The notes under the pieces are model-generated. The model did not search any database, had not been told where the DNA came from, and was given only the letters and a program-made list of their open reading frames with translations. This document shows, one piece after another, positions 27,156 through 36,316 of a DNA stretch of 64,000 nucleotides. The DNA is from Polaromonas sp. (GTDB lineage Bacteria > Pseudomonadota > Gammaproteobacteria > Burkholderiales > Burkholderiaceae_C), in NCBI GenBank assembly GCA_013297865.1, contig JAAFIP010000009.1:1-64000 (forward strand), given 5' to 3'. A program made the translations under genes and the position numbers. Position 1 is the first letter of the stretch; every line of letters begins with the position of its first letter.

Positions 27156-27168
27156 GTTGTCTTACAAC
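27156..27168. promoter_or_regulatory. GntR-like operator candidate upstream of udh
   Basis: GTTGTCTTACAAC is a perfect inverted repeat (GTTGT-CTT-ACAAC) in the 150-base gap between the divergent VOC and uronate dehydrogenase genes, 47 bases before the chosen udh start. Its TTGTnnnACAA pattern is the kind of site bound by FCD-type GntR regulators, and such a regulator is encoded at 34803-35525 in the same island. The link between them is an inference. Confidence 0.45.
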
Positions 27169-27214
27169 CCGTGTTTTAACGCAGGTGCCTATGCCTTTTC
27201 CTGAGCCTTTGCCG

Positions 27215-28033
27215 ATGTCTTCCAAGCCGCTCAGCCGCCTGCTGCTGACGGGTGCTGCAGGGGGCCTGGGGCAGGTTTTGCGCAAGAGTTTGCAGTCTTT
27301 TGCCAAGGTCATCAGGTTGTCAGACATCCTGCCCTTGGATGCCGCCGCCGCCCATGAAGAATGTGTGCCCTGCGATCTGGCTGACAAGGCTGCTGTGGAC
27401 GCGTTGGTGCAGGGCGTTGACGCCATCGTGCACATGGGCGGGGTGTCCGTGGAGCGGCCGTTCGAGGAAATTCTGGAAGCCAACATCAAGGGGGTTTTCC
27501 ATATTTATGAAGCTGCGCGCCGCCACGGTGTCAAGCGCGTGGTGTTTGCCAGCTCCAACCATGTCATTGGATTTCACAAGCAGGGCGAGCGGATTGATGC
27601 ACACTGCGCCAGGCGCCCTGACGGGTACTACGGTCTGAGCAAATCCTATGGCGAAGACCTGTCGCGCTTTTACTGGGACCGCTACGGCATAGAGACGGTG
27701 TGTCTGCGTATCGGCTCAAGCTTTCCAGAGCCCAAAGACGCGCGCATGCTGGTCACCTGGCTGAGCTATGACGACTTGACTGAACTGATCCGCTGCGCCT
27801 TGTTTGCGCCCAAGGTAGGGCATACCATCGCCTACGGCATGAGTGACAACCGCGATACCTGGTGGGACAACGCGGCGGCGGCACACTTGGGCTTTGTGCC
27901 CCGCAGCAGCTCAGAGCCCTACCGCGCCCAAGCCGAGAGCCAACCACGCCCGGCAGCGGGCGACCCGGCCGCTGTCTACCAGGGTGGGGGTTTTGTCACG
28001 CGTGGTCCGTTTGAAACCCTGCCACCGCCATGA
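27215..28033 (+). CDS. udh: uronate dehydrogenase
   Basis: The 272-residue short-chain-dehydrogenase-type protein has the NAD motif LLLTGAAGGLG, the characteristic segment GGVSVERPFEEILEANIKGV, FASSNHVIGFH, and the catalytic pair in YYGLSKSYGEDL. These match uronate dehydrogenase (Udh) closely. The enzyme oxidises D-galacturonate or D-glucuronate with NAD+ to the aldaro-lactone in the cytoplasm. I placed the start at 27215 because MSSKPLSRLLLTG matches the family length; ATG 27191 or GTG 27185 are alternatives. It is the first gene of the island and its stop overlaps the lactonase start. Confidence 0.9.
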   Translation: MSSKPLSRLLLTGAAGGLGQVLRKSLQSFAKVIRLSDILPLDAAAAHEECVPCDLADKAAVDALVQGVDAIVHMGGVSVERPFEEILEANIKGVFHIYEAARRHGVKRVVFASSNHVIGFHKQGERIDAHCARRPDGYYGLSKSYGEDLSRFYWDRYGIETVCLRIGSSFPEPKDARMLVTWLSYDDLTELIRCALFAPKVGHTIAYGMSDNRDTWWDNAAAAHLGFVPRSSSEPYRAQAESQPRPAAGDPAAVYQGGGFVTRGPFETLPPP

Positions 28034-28932
28034 ATGCCATGCTGTCCTGTGAATTGGTAGTGGATGCGCGCAACGCGGTGGGCGAGTCGCCCGTGTGGCA
28101 CAGCGCTGAGCAGGCTTTGTACTGGGTAGACATTCCGAACAGGCGCTTGCATCGATGGACTGCAGCAGATGCCGTGCAGACATGGACGGCCAACGAGATG
28201 ATTGGTTGCATTGCCATGCACAGCTCGGGTGGTTTTATTGCGGGTATGGAGAGCGGTATTTTCCATCTGCGATTGCCCGGCCAAGGGCAGGGCAGTGCAC
28301 TGCAGGCTGAGCTCCTGGCAGATGCACCGCACAGCACGCCTGGCATGCGCTTCAACGATGGCCGTTGCGACCGGCAAGGTCGTCTGGTGGCTGGCACCAT
28401 GATGATCAACATGGCTGTGGGCCAAGGCAATCCAAGCGTGAGCAGCTATTCCAAAAACAGCCCGTTGAAACTGCTCGTGGACAAGATGGTAGTGCCCAAC
28501 GGCATGGCCTTCAGCCCCAATGGTCGCACCATGTACCTGAGCGATTCGCACCCCAGTGTGCAAACCGTGTGGGCCTTCGACTACGACACTGCTACGGGTA
28601 TGCCCAGCAACCGCCGCGTGTTTGTCGATATGCATCCATTGCCCGGCCGCCCTGACGGCGCTGCTGTCGATGCCGATGGCTGCTACTGGATTTGCGGCAA
28701 CGACGCAGGCCTGGTGCACCGCTTTACACCGCAGGGCAAGCTGGACCGCTCACTGGCGGTGCCCGTCAAAAAGCCTGCCATGTGTGCCTTTGGTGGTGAC
28801 GATCTGCGTACGCTGTTCGTCACCTCCATTCGCCCCGACAACATCGATCTGTCGGACCAGCCGCTGGCAGGCGCTGTTTTTGCCTTGCGCCCCGGTGTGC
28901 AGGGTTTGCCCGAGCCGGTTTTTGCAGCCTAG
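28030..28932 (+). CDS. SMP-30/gluconolactonase-type sugar lactonase
   Basis: The 300-residue protein is a six-bladed propeller of the SMP-30/LRE type. The metal ligands are visible: Glu in NAVGESPVWH (about residue 18), Asn in VPNGMAFSPNG and Asp in GRPDGAAVDADG. FNDGRCDRQGRLVAGTM contributes substrate contacts. After uronate dehydrogenase it would open the galactaro- or glucaro-lactone to the aldarate. The ATG overlaps the udh stop (ATGA at 28030-28033), so the two enzymes of successive steps are translationally coupled. Confidence 0.9.
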   Translation: MNAMLSCELVVDARNAVGESPVWHSAEQALYWVDIPNRRLHRWTAADAVQTWTANEMIGCIAMHSSGGFIAGMESGIFHLRLPGQGQGSALQAELLADAPHSTPGMRFNDGRCDRQGRLVAGTMMINMAVGQGNPSVSSYSKNSPLKLLVDKMVVPNGMAFSPNGRTMYLSDSHPSVQTVWAFDYDTATGMPSNRRVFVDMHPLPGRPDGAAVDADGCYWICGNDAGLVHRFTPQGKLDRSLAVPVKKPAMCAFGGDDLRTLFVTSIRPDNIDLSDQPLAGAVFALRPGVQGLPEPVFAA

Positions 28933-28976
28933 CACCGATCATTTACGTTCCACGTTTTTAACCCCAGGAGACCACC

Positions 28977-29954
28977 ATGCATACCAAACGTCAACTTTTC
29001 GTCGCACTGTCGCTCGCTGCTCTGATGCCTGCAATGGCCCAGGCACAGAATCTCGTCATCAAGTCGCATGACACCCATCCTGCGGGCTATCCCACGGTGG
29101 TAGCCATTGACAACATGGGTAAAAAACTCGATGCCGCTACCAATGGTCGCATCAAGATTCAGATGTTCCCCGGTGCGGTGCTGGGTGAAGAAAAAGCTGC
29201 TGTGGAGCAAGTGCAGCTCGGTGCCATCCAGATGGCGCGCATCTCGCTGGGCGTGATCGGCCCCATCGTGCCCGAGGTCAATGTGTTCAACATGCCCTTT
29301 GTCTTCCGCGACGAGGCGCATATGCGCAACGTGATCGACGGCGCAGTGGGCGACGAACTGCTGGCCAAGATCACCAACAGCCCTGCCAAGCTGGTAGCGC
29401 TGGGCTGGATGGACGGCGGCTCGCGGAATCTGTACACCAAGAAAAAAGTTACCACCCCGGCGGATCTGAAGGGCGTGAAAGTGCGCATGATGGGCAACCC
29501 GCTGTTTGTGGACACCATGAACGCGATGGGCGGCAACGGTATCTCCATGGCTTACGGCGAAGTGTTTACCGCCCTGCAAACCGGCGTGATCGACGGGGCG
29601 GAGAACAACCCGCCCAGCTACTTCACCGCCAACCACTACACCACGCCCGCCAAATATTACGCGCAGACCAACCACCTGATCATCCCCGAAATTTTTGTGA
29701 TGAGCAAAGCGACGTGGGAAAAATTGAGCGCTGCAGACCAGGCGCTGGTGAAGAAGTTGTCACGCGAAGCGCAAATGGAGCAACGCAGCCTGTGGGACAA
29801 AAGCGTAGCCGACTACAGCGCCAAACTCAAAGCCGCAGGCATCGAGTTTGTCACCGTGGACCAAAAACTGTTTTACGACGCTACAGCACCTGTGCGCGCC
29901 AAGTACGGCGAAAAGCTGGCCGACCTGATGAAACGTGTGTCTGACGTGAAGTAA
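28977..29954 (+). CDS. dctP: TRAP transporter solute receptor (DctP family)
   Basis: The 325-residue periplasmic protein has a signal peptide ending MAQA-QN (about residue 23). The DctP core follows: NGRIKIQMFPGAVLGEEKAAVEQVQLGAIQMARIS and the carboxylate-site segment VRMMGNPLFVDTMNAMGGNGISMAYGEVFTALQTGVIDGAEN. In TRAP systems the arginine of VRMMGNP binds the carboxylate of the ligand. In this cluster a hexuronate or aldarate is the likely substrate. The start follows AGGAGACCACC. The membrane subunits follow directly. Confidence 0.93.
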   Translation: MHTKRQLFVALSLAALMPAMAQAQNLVIKSHDTHPAGYPTVVAIDNMGKKLDAATNGRIKIQMFPGAVLGEEKAAVEQVQLGAIQMARISLGVIGPIVPEVNVFNMPFVFRDEAHMRNVIDGAVGDELLAKITNSPAKLVALGWMDGGSRNLYTKKKVTTPADLKGVKVRMMGNPLFVDTMNAMGGNGISMAYGEVFTALQTGVIDGAENNPPSYFTANHYTTPAKYYAQTNHLIIPEIFVMSKATWEKLSAADQALVKKLSREAQMEQRSLWDKSVADYSAKLKAAGIEFVTVDQKLFYDATAPVRAKYGEKLADLMKRVSDVK

Positions 29955-29973
29955 GCCCCAGCAGAACCTGCCC

Positions 29974-30528
29974 ATGAAAGAAAAAATACACCTTACCCTG
30001 GATGCCGTCTATGTAGGCTGCATCTGGGTGGCAGGCATCGCCATCACGGTGATGACGCTCATCATTCCCTGGGGTATTTTTGCCCGTTACGTGCTGGGCT
30101 CGGGCTCGCAGTGGCCTGAACCCGTGGCGATTTTGCTGATGGTGATTTTTACTTTTGTGGGCACCGCAGCCAGTTACCGCGCTGGCTCGCACATTGCCGT
30201 GGCGATGCTGACCGATCGCCTGCCACCCACAGCACAGAAAATCTGCGCACAGGCTGTGCATGTGTTGATGTTCATCATGTGTGTCTTTATGACGGTGTGG
30301 GGCATCGATCTGTGCATTGGCACCTGGAACCAGTCGATTAGCGAGATTCCGTGGATGCCGGTAGGGCTGACCTATTCGCCCGTGCCAATTGGCGGCGTGC
30401 TGACAGGCCTGTTTGTGCTGGAACATATCTTTTTTGGCTCACAGGCCAAGCGCGCCATAGTGACGTATGACCAGCAGATCGAAGAAGCGCATGCTATTAA
30501 CGTCACACCCAGTCAAGGTGCTACCTGA
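29974..30528 (+). CDS. dctQ: TRAP transporter small permease (DctQ family)
   Basis: The 184-residue protein has four predicted transmembrane helices (about residues 14-36, 46-68, 88-108, 130-150), as in DctQ subunits. It includes VLGSGSQWPEPVAILLMVIFTFVGTAASYRAG after the second. It pairs with the large subunit to form the sodium-driven membrane part. It overlaps dctM by one base (TGATG at 30526-30530). Confidence 0.92.
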   Translation: MKEKIHLTLDAVYVGCIWVAGIAITVMTLIIPWGIFARYVLGSGSQWPEPVAILLMVIFTFVGTAASYRAGSHIAVAMLTDRLPPTAQKICAQAVHVLMFIMCVFMTVWGIDLCIGTWNQSISEIPWMPVGLTYSPVPIGGVLTGLFVLEHIFFGSQAKRAIVTYDQQIEEAHAINVTPSQGAT

Positions 30529-31814
30529 TGGACGCTGTCTTTTTACTCGGCAGCTTTGCTGTCTTCATGCTGATGGGTGTGCCGGTGGCCTATGCGTTGG
30601 GCCTGGCGGCGCTGGTGGGCGCGTGGTGGATCGACATTCCCTACGCCGCAGTGATGGTGGCCATTGCGGGCGGGGTGAACAAGTTTTCCCTATTGGCCAT
30701 TCCTTTCTTCGTACTGGCTGGGGCCATCATGGCCGAGGGCGGCATGTCGCGCCGCTTGGTGGCCTTTGCAGGCGTACTGGTGGGCTTTATTCGCGGTGGG
30801 CTATCGCTCGTGAACATATTGGCTTCCACTTTTTTTGGCGCCATCAGCGGATCGTCCGTGGCCGACACGGCGTCCATTGGCTCTGTGCTGATCCCAGAGA
30901 TGGAAAAAAAGGGTTATCCGCGCGATTTTTCTACGGCGGTTACCGTCAGCGGCTCGGTGCAGGCGATCTTGATTCCGCCCAGCCATAACGCGGTCATCTA
31001 TTCGCTGGCGGCTGGTGGCTCAGTGTCCATTGCTGCGCTTTTTGTAGCCGGCATTTTGCCGGGCCTCCTGCTAGGCCTGTCGCTCTCTATTTTGTGTTTG
31101 TTCATCGCCAAAAAGCGCGACTTCCCCAAAGGTGAGGTGATTCCGCTGCGCCAGGCGCTCAGGATCTGCTGGGAGGCAGTGCTGGGCTTGTTCACCATGG
31201 TGATCATCCTGGGCGGCATTTTGAGCGGTGTGTTTACTGCCACCGAGTCAGCTTCCATTGCCGTGCTGTGGGCCTTTTTTGTCACCATGTTCATCTACCG
31301 TGACTACAAGTGGAGCGAACTACCCAAGCTGATGCACCGCACGGTCAAGACCGTGACGATTGTGATGATCCTGATCGGCTTTGCCGCTGGCTTTGGCTAC
31401 ATCATGACGCTGATGCAAATCCCGCTCAAGATCACGGGTGTGCTGGCCTCGCTGTCAGATAACCGCTATGTGATTTTGATGGCGATCAATGTGCTGCTGC
31501 TCGTGCTGGGTACGCTGATGGACATGGCCCCGCTCATCCTGATCATGACGCCCATTTTGATGCCGGTAGTCAAGTCGATTGGTGTGGACCCGGTGCATTT
31601 CGGCATGATCATGATGGTCAATTTAAGCATTGGCCTGCTCACACCACCTGTAGGTGCCTTGCTGTTTGTCGGCAGTGCGGTGGGTAAAGTGACGATTGAA
31701 CAACTCGTCAAAGCGCTCATGCCGTTTTTTCTGGTGTTGCTGGCTATCCTCATGGCAGTGACCTATATTCCTGCATTGTCACTATGGTTGCCTAGCGTGA
31801 TGCTGGCCAAGTAA
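30528..31814 (+). CDS. dctM: TRAP transporter large permease (DctM family)
   Basis: The 428-residue protein has about twelve hydrophobic segments and the DctM hallmarks GVPVAYALGLAAL near the start, SSVADTASIGSVLIPEMEKKGYP and IPPSHNAVIYSLAAGGSVSIAALF. It is the transport subunit that exchanges the solute delivered by the receptor for sodium ions. It is coupled to dctQ upstream. The aldolase-family gene follows 35 bases later, so uptake and breakdown are one transcription unit. Confidence 0.94.
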   Translation: MDAVFLLGSFAVFMLMGVPVAYALGLAALVGAWWIDIPYAAVMVAIAGGVNKFSLLAIPFFVLAGAIMAEGGMSRRLVAFAGVLVGFIRGGLSLVNILASTFFGAISGSSVADTASIGSVLIPEMEKKGYPRDFSTAVTVSGSVQAILIPPSHNAVIYSLAAGGSVSIAALFVAGILPGLLLGLSLSILCLFIAKKRDFPKGEVIPLRQALRICWEAVLGLFTMVIILGGILSGVFTATESASIAVLWAFFVTMFIYRDYKWSELPKLMHRTVKTVTIVMILIGFAAGFGYIMTLMQIPLKITGVLASLSDNRYVILMAINVLLLVLGTLMDMAPLILIMTPILMPVVKSIGVDPVHFGMIMMVNLSIGLLTPPVGALLFVGSAVGKVTIEQLVKALMPFFLVLLAILMAVTYIPALSLWLPSVMLAK

Positions 31815-31849
31815 GCGGCATGAAAAACTAAAAAAACGACCACATTGAC

Positions 31850-32776
31850 ATGAAAACTACCCCGGTAACCCCCGATGATTTAGCCCGCTCGGTGCTGGCA
31901 GTGCCGCCCCTGGCACGCCATGCCGACCTCACGCTAAACCATGCCGCCAACCAAGCGCAAATCGACCACCTGCAAGCGGGCGGTGTGCGCACGCTGATGT
32001 ATGGCGGCAATGCCAATTTCTACAACATCGGCACGGCAGAGTACCCCAGCATTTTGGACATGCTGGAAAAGTTGGCGGCTAAAGACACTTGGGTCATCCC
32101 CTCCATTGGCAGCGATTTTGGCAAGGCCTTTGACCAGTGCAGCATCCTGCGCGAACGCAGCTTCCCTACCGCCATGGCGCTGCCGCAAAGCGCCATCGCT
32201 ACCGGAGCAGGCGTAGCCACCGGCCTGCGCAAGCTGGCCGAGCGCCTGGGCAAGCCCTTGATTGTTTACATCAAGAGCGACGATTATTTGTCACCCCAAA
32301 CCGTAGCCGCGCTGGACGCCGACGGCTGCGTTGCGGCCGTCAAATACGGCACTATTCGGCCTGATTATTCGGTGGATGCCTACGGGCGGGAATTGGTGCA
32401 AACGATCAACCCCAACAAAATCATCAGCGGCATCGGCGAGCGCCCAGCGGTCATTCATCTGCGTGATCTAGGGCTTCAAGGCTTCACATCTGGTTCAGTG
32501 TGTATTGCGCCGCGCGGCTCGATGGCGATTTTGAAGGCGCTCAAAGCCAAAGACTACGCCACCGCTTCCAAAATTCGGGAAGCCTACCTGCCACTGGAAG
32601 ATGCGCGCGATACCATCAACCCGATACGCACCTTGCATGAGGCGGTGACATTGGCTGGCATTGCCGATATGGGACCTATGTTGCCTATGCTGTCGAACAT
32701 TGATGAGAAACACTTTGCGCGGGTGCGGGAAGCGGCTTGCAAGTTACTCGCGTTTGATAAGTCTTTCAATCTATAA
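31850..32776 (+). CDS. DHDPS-family dehydratase/aldolase for a keto-deoxy sugar acid
   Basis: The 308-residue protein is a TIM barrel of the dihydrodipicolinate synthase/N-acetylneuraminate lyase family. The Schiff-base lysine is Lys165 in CVAAVKYGTIRPD, and the barrel tyrosine lies in KPLIVYIKSDD. In uronate and pentonate pathways, family members convert 5-keto-4-deoxyglucarate or 2-keto-3-deoxy-pentonate to 2-oxoglutarate semialdehyde. Which of these applies cannot be told from motifs. A true DapA role is unlikely in this setting. A 188-base palindrome separates it from the next gene. Confidence 0.85.
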   Translation: MKTTPVTPDDLARSVLAVPPLARHADLTLNHAANQAQIDHLQAGGVRTLMYGGNANFYNIGTAEYPSILDMLEKLAAKDTWVIPSIGSDFGKAFDQCSILRERSFPTAMALPQSAIATGAGVATGLRKLAERLGKPLIVYIKSDDYLSPQTVAALDADGCVAAVKYGTIRPDYSVDAYGRELVQTINPNKIISGIGERPAVIHLRDLGLQGFTSGSVCIAPRGSMAILKALKAKDYATASKIREAYLPLEDARDTINPIRTLHEAVTLAGIADMGPMLPMLSNIDEKHFARVREAACKLLAFDKSFNL

Positions 32777-32784
32777 GCGACGAA

Positions 32785-32972
32785 ATCAGACTTCAGGTAC
32801 GCGAAAGACGCGAAGGATGCGCGAAAGGCGCGAAAGAAGACAAAACTGAAGTCAAAATTAGGATTCAATTTTTTGACATCTAGAAACTACTCGATTTCGA
32901 AAAGATTTATTTTTTGACTTCCTTTCGCGTACTTCGCGCAACCTTCGCGTCCTTCGCGTCCGGAAGTCCGAT
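32785..32972. repeat. long imperfect palindrome of CGCGAA-type repeats (MITE- or REP-like)
   Basis: The left arm (about 32785-32860) and right arm (about 32911-32972) are inverted copies. Both outer ends read ATC-GACTTC-GG-ACGCGAA and both inner ends read GAAGTCAAAA. Between them the arms are built of short units such as GACGCGAAGG and TGCGCGAAAG. The central loop of about 50 bases is AT-rich. It lies inside the island operon between the DHDPS-family gene and the dehydratase gene, where it could fold into one very long RNA hairpin. No clear target duplication is visible. Confidence 0.85.
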
Positions 32973-33017
32973 CCCAAACCCTAACCCCACCTACTCCCAA
33001 ATACAAAGAGAAGAGCC

Positions 33018-34763
33018 ATGAAAAAGAAACCCGAAGAACTTAGAAGCCACCGCTGGTACGGCGTGCAAGACCTGCGCAGTTTTGGGCACCGCTCGCGCAC
33101 TGCGCAGATGGGCTACCACCGCTCGGACTACGCGGGCAAGCCGGTGATTGCCATCATCAATACCTGGAGCGACATCAACCCCTGCCATACGCATTTCAAG
33201 CAGCGGGTCGAAGAGATCAAGCGGGGTATTTGGCAGGCGGGTGGCTTTCCCGTGGAGATGCCTGCCATTAGCTTAAGCGAGCCGATGCAAAAACCCACCA
33301 CCATGTTGTATCGCAACCTGCTGGCGATGGAAACCGAAGAGTTGCTGCGTAGCTACCCAGCAGACGGCTGCGTGCTGATGGGGGGCTGCGACAAGACCAC
33401 GCCCGCGCTCATCATGGGCGCGATCAGCATGAACTTGCCCACTATCTTTATGCCAGCCGGCCCGATGCTCAGTGGCGACTACAAGGGCGGCGTGATCGGC
33501 AGCGGTTCGGACACCTGGAAGTACTGGGCCGAGCTGCGGGCGGGTAACATCACGCAGAAGGACTGGCAAGAGGTGGAAGACGGCATCGCCCGTAGCCCTG
33601 GCCACTGCATGACCATGGGCACGGCCAGCACGCTCACCAGCGCAGCAGAGGCTCTGGGTTTGACCATTCCCGGCGCGGCCAGCATACCCGCGCCCGACTC
33701 GCGCCACGCGCAGATGGCTACGCTCACCGGTAAGCGGATTGTGGATATGGTGTGGGATGACATCAAGCCGTCCGACATTCTGACCAAAGCATCCTTTGAC
33801 AACGCAGTCACCACCGTGCTGGCCCTGGGCGGCAGCACCAATAGCATCGTGCACCTGGTGGCGATGGCGCGGCGCGCGGGCATTGACCTGAACATTGATC
33901 AGTTTGACGCGATGGCCCGTAAAACCCCGGTGCTGGCCAATCTGCGGCCCAGCGGCAAGTTTTTGATGGAAGACTTTTACTACGCGGGCGGCCTGCGCGC
34001 CTTGCTCACGCAACTGGGCGATGTGAAGAGCGGTGGCCTGCTGGACGGTAGCGCCAAAACCATCATGGGCACGACGCTGGGCGAGAACATTGCCGGGGCC
34101 AAGGTGTACAACGACGATGTGATTCGTCCCATCAGCAACCCGCTGGTGCCCAAAGACGGCCTGGCCGTGCTGTACGGCAACATTGCGCCTGGTGGTGCTG
34201 TTATCAAACCCGCTGCGATGGAAGCGCGCTTTTACAAACATACCGGCAAGGCGGTGGTCTTCAAAGACTACAACGATATGAATGCCCGCATCGACGCGCC
34301 TGGGCTGGATGTCAACGCAGATAGTGTGATTGTGTTGCAAAGCGCAGGCCCGCAGGGCGCGCCCGGCATGCCCGAGTGGGGGCAACTGCCCATTCCACAA
34401 AAGCTGCTGAAAGAAGGCGTGCGCGACATGCTGCGCATCAGCGACGCGCGCATGAGCGGCACCAGCTACGGCGCCTGCGTGCTGCACGTTACGCCTGAGA
34501 GTCATGTAGGCGGTCCACTTGCGCTGATAAAAGACGGCGACCTGGTCACGCTGGACATTGAGGCGCGCAGCATCAGCATGGCCGTGAGCGATGCCGAGCT
34601 GGCCCAGCGCCGGAGCAGCTGGGTGCCGCCGATGCCTAAATTCAGCCGTGGCTATGGCGCGCTGTACTTGAAGCACATTCAGCAGGCTGACAAGGGCTGC
34701 GACTTCGATTTTCTGGAGACCGGATATTCCACTACAGCAGCGGGAGAGCCCGAGATTCACTGA
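33018..34763 (+). CDS. IlvD/Edd-family sugar-acid dehydratase
   Basis: The 581-residue protein is of the dihydroxy-acid/phosphogluconate dehydratase family. Its subgroup matches L-arabinonate dehydratase in length and in the three cluster cysteines: Cys56 (INPCHTH), Cys124 (GGCDKTTP) and Cys197 (GHCMTMG), which hold a [2Fe-2S] cluster. The motif [11 protein letters not shown] carries the catalytic serine. It removes water from an aldonate or aldarate to give a 2-keto-3-deoxy acid. Beside uronate dehydrogenase it may take the place of the usual enolase-family aldarate dehydratase. Its ribosome site AAGAGAAGAGCC lies just after the palindrome. Confidence 0.9.
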   Translation: MKKKPEELRSHRWYGVQDLRSFGHRSRTAQMGYHRSDYAGKPVIAIINTWSDINPCHTHFKQRVEEIKRGIWQAGGFPVEMPAISLSEPMQKPTTMLYRNLLAMETEELLRSYPADGCVLMGGCDKTTPALIMGAISMNLPTIFMPAGPMLSGDYKGGVIGSGSDTWKYWAELRAGNITQKDWQEVEDGIARSPGHCMTMGTASTLTSAAEALGLTIPGAASIPAPDSRHAQMATLTGKRIVDMVWDDIKPSDILTKASFDNAVTTVLALGGSTNSIVHLVAMARRAGIDLNIDQFDAMARKTPVLANLRPSGKFLMEDFYYAGGLRALLTQLGDVKSGGLLDGSAKTIMGTTLGENIAGAKVYNDDVIRPISNPLVPKDGLAVLYGNIAPGGAVIKPAAMEARFYKHTGKAVVFKDYNDMNARIDAPGLDVNADSVIVLQSAGPQGAPGMPEWGQLPIPQKLLKEGVRDMLRISDARMSGTSYGACVLHVTPESHVGGPLALIKDGDLVTLDIEARSISMAVSDAELAQRRSSWVPPMPKFSRGYGALYLKHIQQADKGCDFDFLETGYSTTAAGEPEIH

Positions 34764-34802
34764 TCCAGTCAGCACAACGCAGAAACTTCCCCTCAGCTTT
34801 TC

Positions 34803-35525
34803 ATGCCTACCCTTGAGTCCACCGTTACCTCCGTAGACAAGCTGCGCCTGTCTGATACGGTCTATAGCCAACTGCTGGACGATATCCTGGCTGGCACGAT
34901 AGCTGTGGGCGACAGGCTGGCCCCAGAGACGCAGCTGGCCGAGCGCTTTGCTGTGTCGCGCCCGGTAGTGCGTGAAGCTTTGCAGCGCTTGCAAAGCGAT
35001 GGTGTGGTCATCTCACGCCAGGGCTCTGGCAGCTTTGTGCAGCGCAGTCCCTCACCCAGAGTGGGTGAATTGACCCGCAGTTTTACGCTGCACGATGTGC
35101 TGCAGAGCCTGGAGCTTCGCATGGCGCTGGAGGAGCTCTCGGCAAGACTAGCTGCACGCAACCGCAACGAAGAGCAGATGCAGTTGATTGAGAAAACGGC
35201 GGCAAAACTTAAAAGTGCATTTGGTCAAAGCAAAGCAGCGCAGGACGCCGACTTCGCGTTCCATCGCGCCATTGCCGCAGCATCCGGTAATCTGCTGCTG
35301 CTGGAAACGCTGGAACAGCTGGCCGACAAGCTCAAAGGCGGCATGAATGTGACATTGACCCTCACGCGCAGCGCATCATTGCAAAGACGCGAGCGTGTGC
35401 TCGATGAGCACGACCGCATCGTCAACGCAATCCGTGTGTCCGACGCAGAAAGCGCAGGTATTGCCATGCGCTACCACATTGACCAGGCACGCAACCGCCT
35501 GCTTGACCGGCAGCTTGACCGCTAA
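34803..35525 (+). CDS. GntR-family transcriptional regulator with FCD domain
   Basis: The 240-residue protein has an N-terminal winged helix (LAPETQLAERFAVSRPVVREALQRLQSDGVVISRQGSGSFV, about residues 38-80). A C-terminal FCD domain of six helices carries metal/ligand residues in DADFAFHRAIAAASGN and RYHIDQARNRL. FadR-type regulators of this kind bind sugar acids and usually repress the uptake and breakdown genes around them. It probably controls this island; the palindrome GTTGTCTTACAAC at 27156 is a candidate target. It is 40 bases after the dehydratase gene on the same strand. Confidence 0.92.
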   Translation: MPTLESTVTSVDKLRLSDTVYSQLLDDILAGTIAVGDRLAPETQLAERFAVSRPVVREALQRLQSDGVVISRQGSGSFVQRSPSPRVGELTRSFTLHDVLQSLELRMALEELSARLAARNRNEEQMQLIEKTAAKLKSAFGQSKAAQDADFAFHRAIAAASGNLLLLETLEQLADKLKGGMNVTLTLTRSASLQRRERVLDEHDRIVNAIRVSDAESAGIAMRYHIDQARNRLLDRQLDR

Positions 35526-35560
35526 TCACCATTTCCTTGACTGCACTACTTAAAAAAATC

Positions 35561-36289
35561 ATGACAATGAAATCTACCACCAGAGACCATTTAAAAACCG
35601 TCAGTACGGCAACGCTGTGCACTGCATTGTTCAAGCGTGGACTGCGCAATCAGTTTATTCAGGATGTGCGACCTGTCAACACGGACCTGCTGCGCAAACA
35701 GCCCAACATGGTGGGCGAAGCTTTCACGCTGCGCTATATTCCCGCACGCGAAGATCTCAATCCCATCACCGTTTTTCAAGACCCTCACCACCCCCAGCGT
35801 GCAGCGGTAGAGCAGTGTCCTGTGGGGGCGGTGATGGTGTTTGACAGCCGCAAGGACGCCCGAGCTGCATCGGCTGGCTCCATCCTGATTTCGCGGCTGA
35901 TGGTGCGGGGCTGCGCGGGCGCGGTGACCGATGGAGGATTTCGGGATTCGCCAGAGATTGCCGCGATGGATTTCCGCTGCTATCACCAGCGCCCCAGCGC
36001 GCCCACCAATCTCACACTGCACCAAGCGCTGGACATCAATGTGCCGATTGGCTGTGGCGATGTCGCCGTCTGGCCAGGTGACGTACTGGTGGGGGACAAC
36101 GAAGGAGTGATCGTCATCCCGGCGCATCTGGCCGATGAAATTGCCCTGGAGGCCGTGGAAATGACCGCGTTTGAGGACTTTGTCACCGAACAGGTACTGG
36201 GAGGGCGCAGCATTATTGGCTTGTACCCGCCCACACAAGAGCAATCGCGCAGCGATTTTGCTGCCTGGCGTCTGAAAAGCGGGCGCTGA
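35561..36289 (+). CDS. RraA-family protein (aldolase/decarboxylase-like)
   Basis: The 242-residue protein has the RraA/HMG-aldolase fold. It shows GEAFTLRYIPAREDL, SILISRLMVRGCAGAVTDGGFRDSPEI with the Arg/Asp ligands of the 4-hydroxy-4-methyl-2-oxoglutarate aldolase site, and WPGDVLVGDNEGVIVIPAHLADEIA. The kept GGxRD-type motif suggests a metal-dependent 2-keto-acid lyase or oxaloacetate decarboxylase rather than the RNase E regulator. In this island it could act on a 2-keto-3-deoxy acid. I used the ATG at 35561; a TTG lies at 35537. Confidence 0.82.
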   Translation: MTMKSTTRDHLKTVSTATLCTALFKRGLRNQFIQDVRPVNTDLLRKQPNMVGEAFTLRYIPAREDLNPITVFQDPHHPQRAAVEQCPVGAVMVFDSRKDARAASAGSILISRLMVRGCAGAVTDGGFRDSPEIAAMDFRCYHQRPSAPTNLTLHQALDINVPIGCGDVAVWPGDVLVGDNEGVIVIPAHLADEIALEAVEMTAFEDFVTEQVLGGRSIIGLYPPTQEQSRSDFAAWRLKSGR

Positions 36290-36316
36290 TTTTTAGACTT
36301 TGATTGGAGACAATAC

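Noticed and set aside
32785-32972. CGCGAA-type repeats considered as a CRISPR array
   Set aside because: Units are short, irregular and arranged as an inverted repeat, with no spacers of constant length and no cas genes.
33273-34994. A 573-codon open frame antisense to the IlvD/Edd dehydratase
   Set aside because: Histidine/arginine/alanine-rich shadow translation without domains, opposite a protein with all cluster cysteines.
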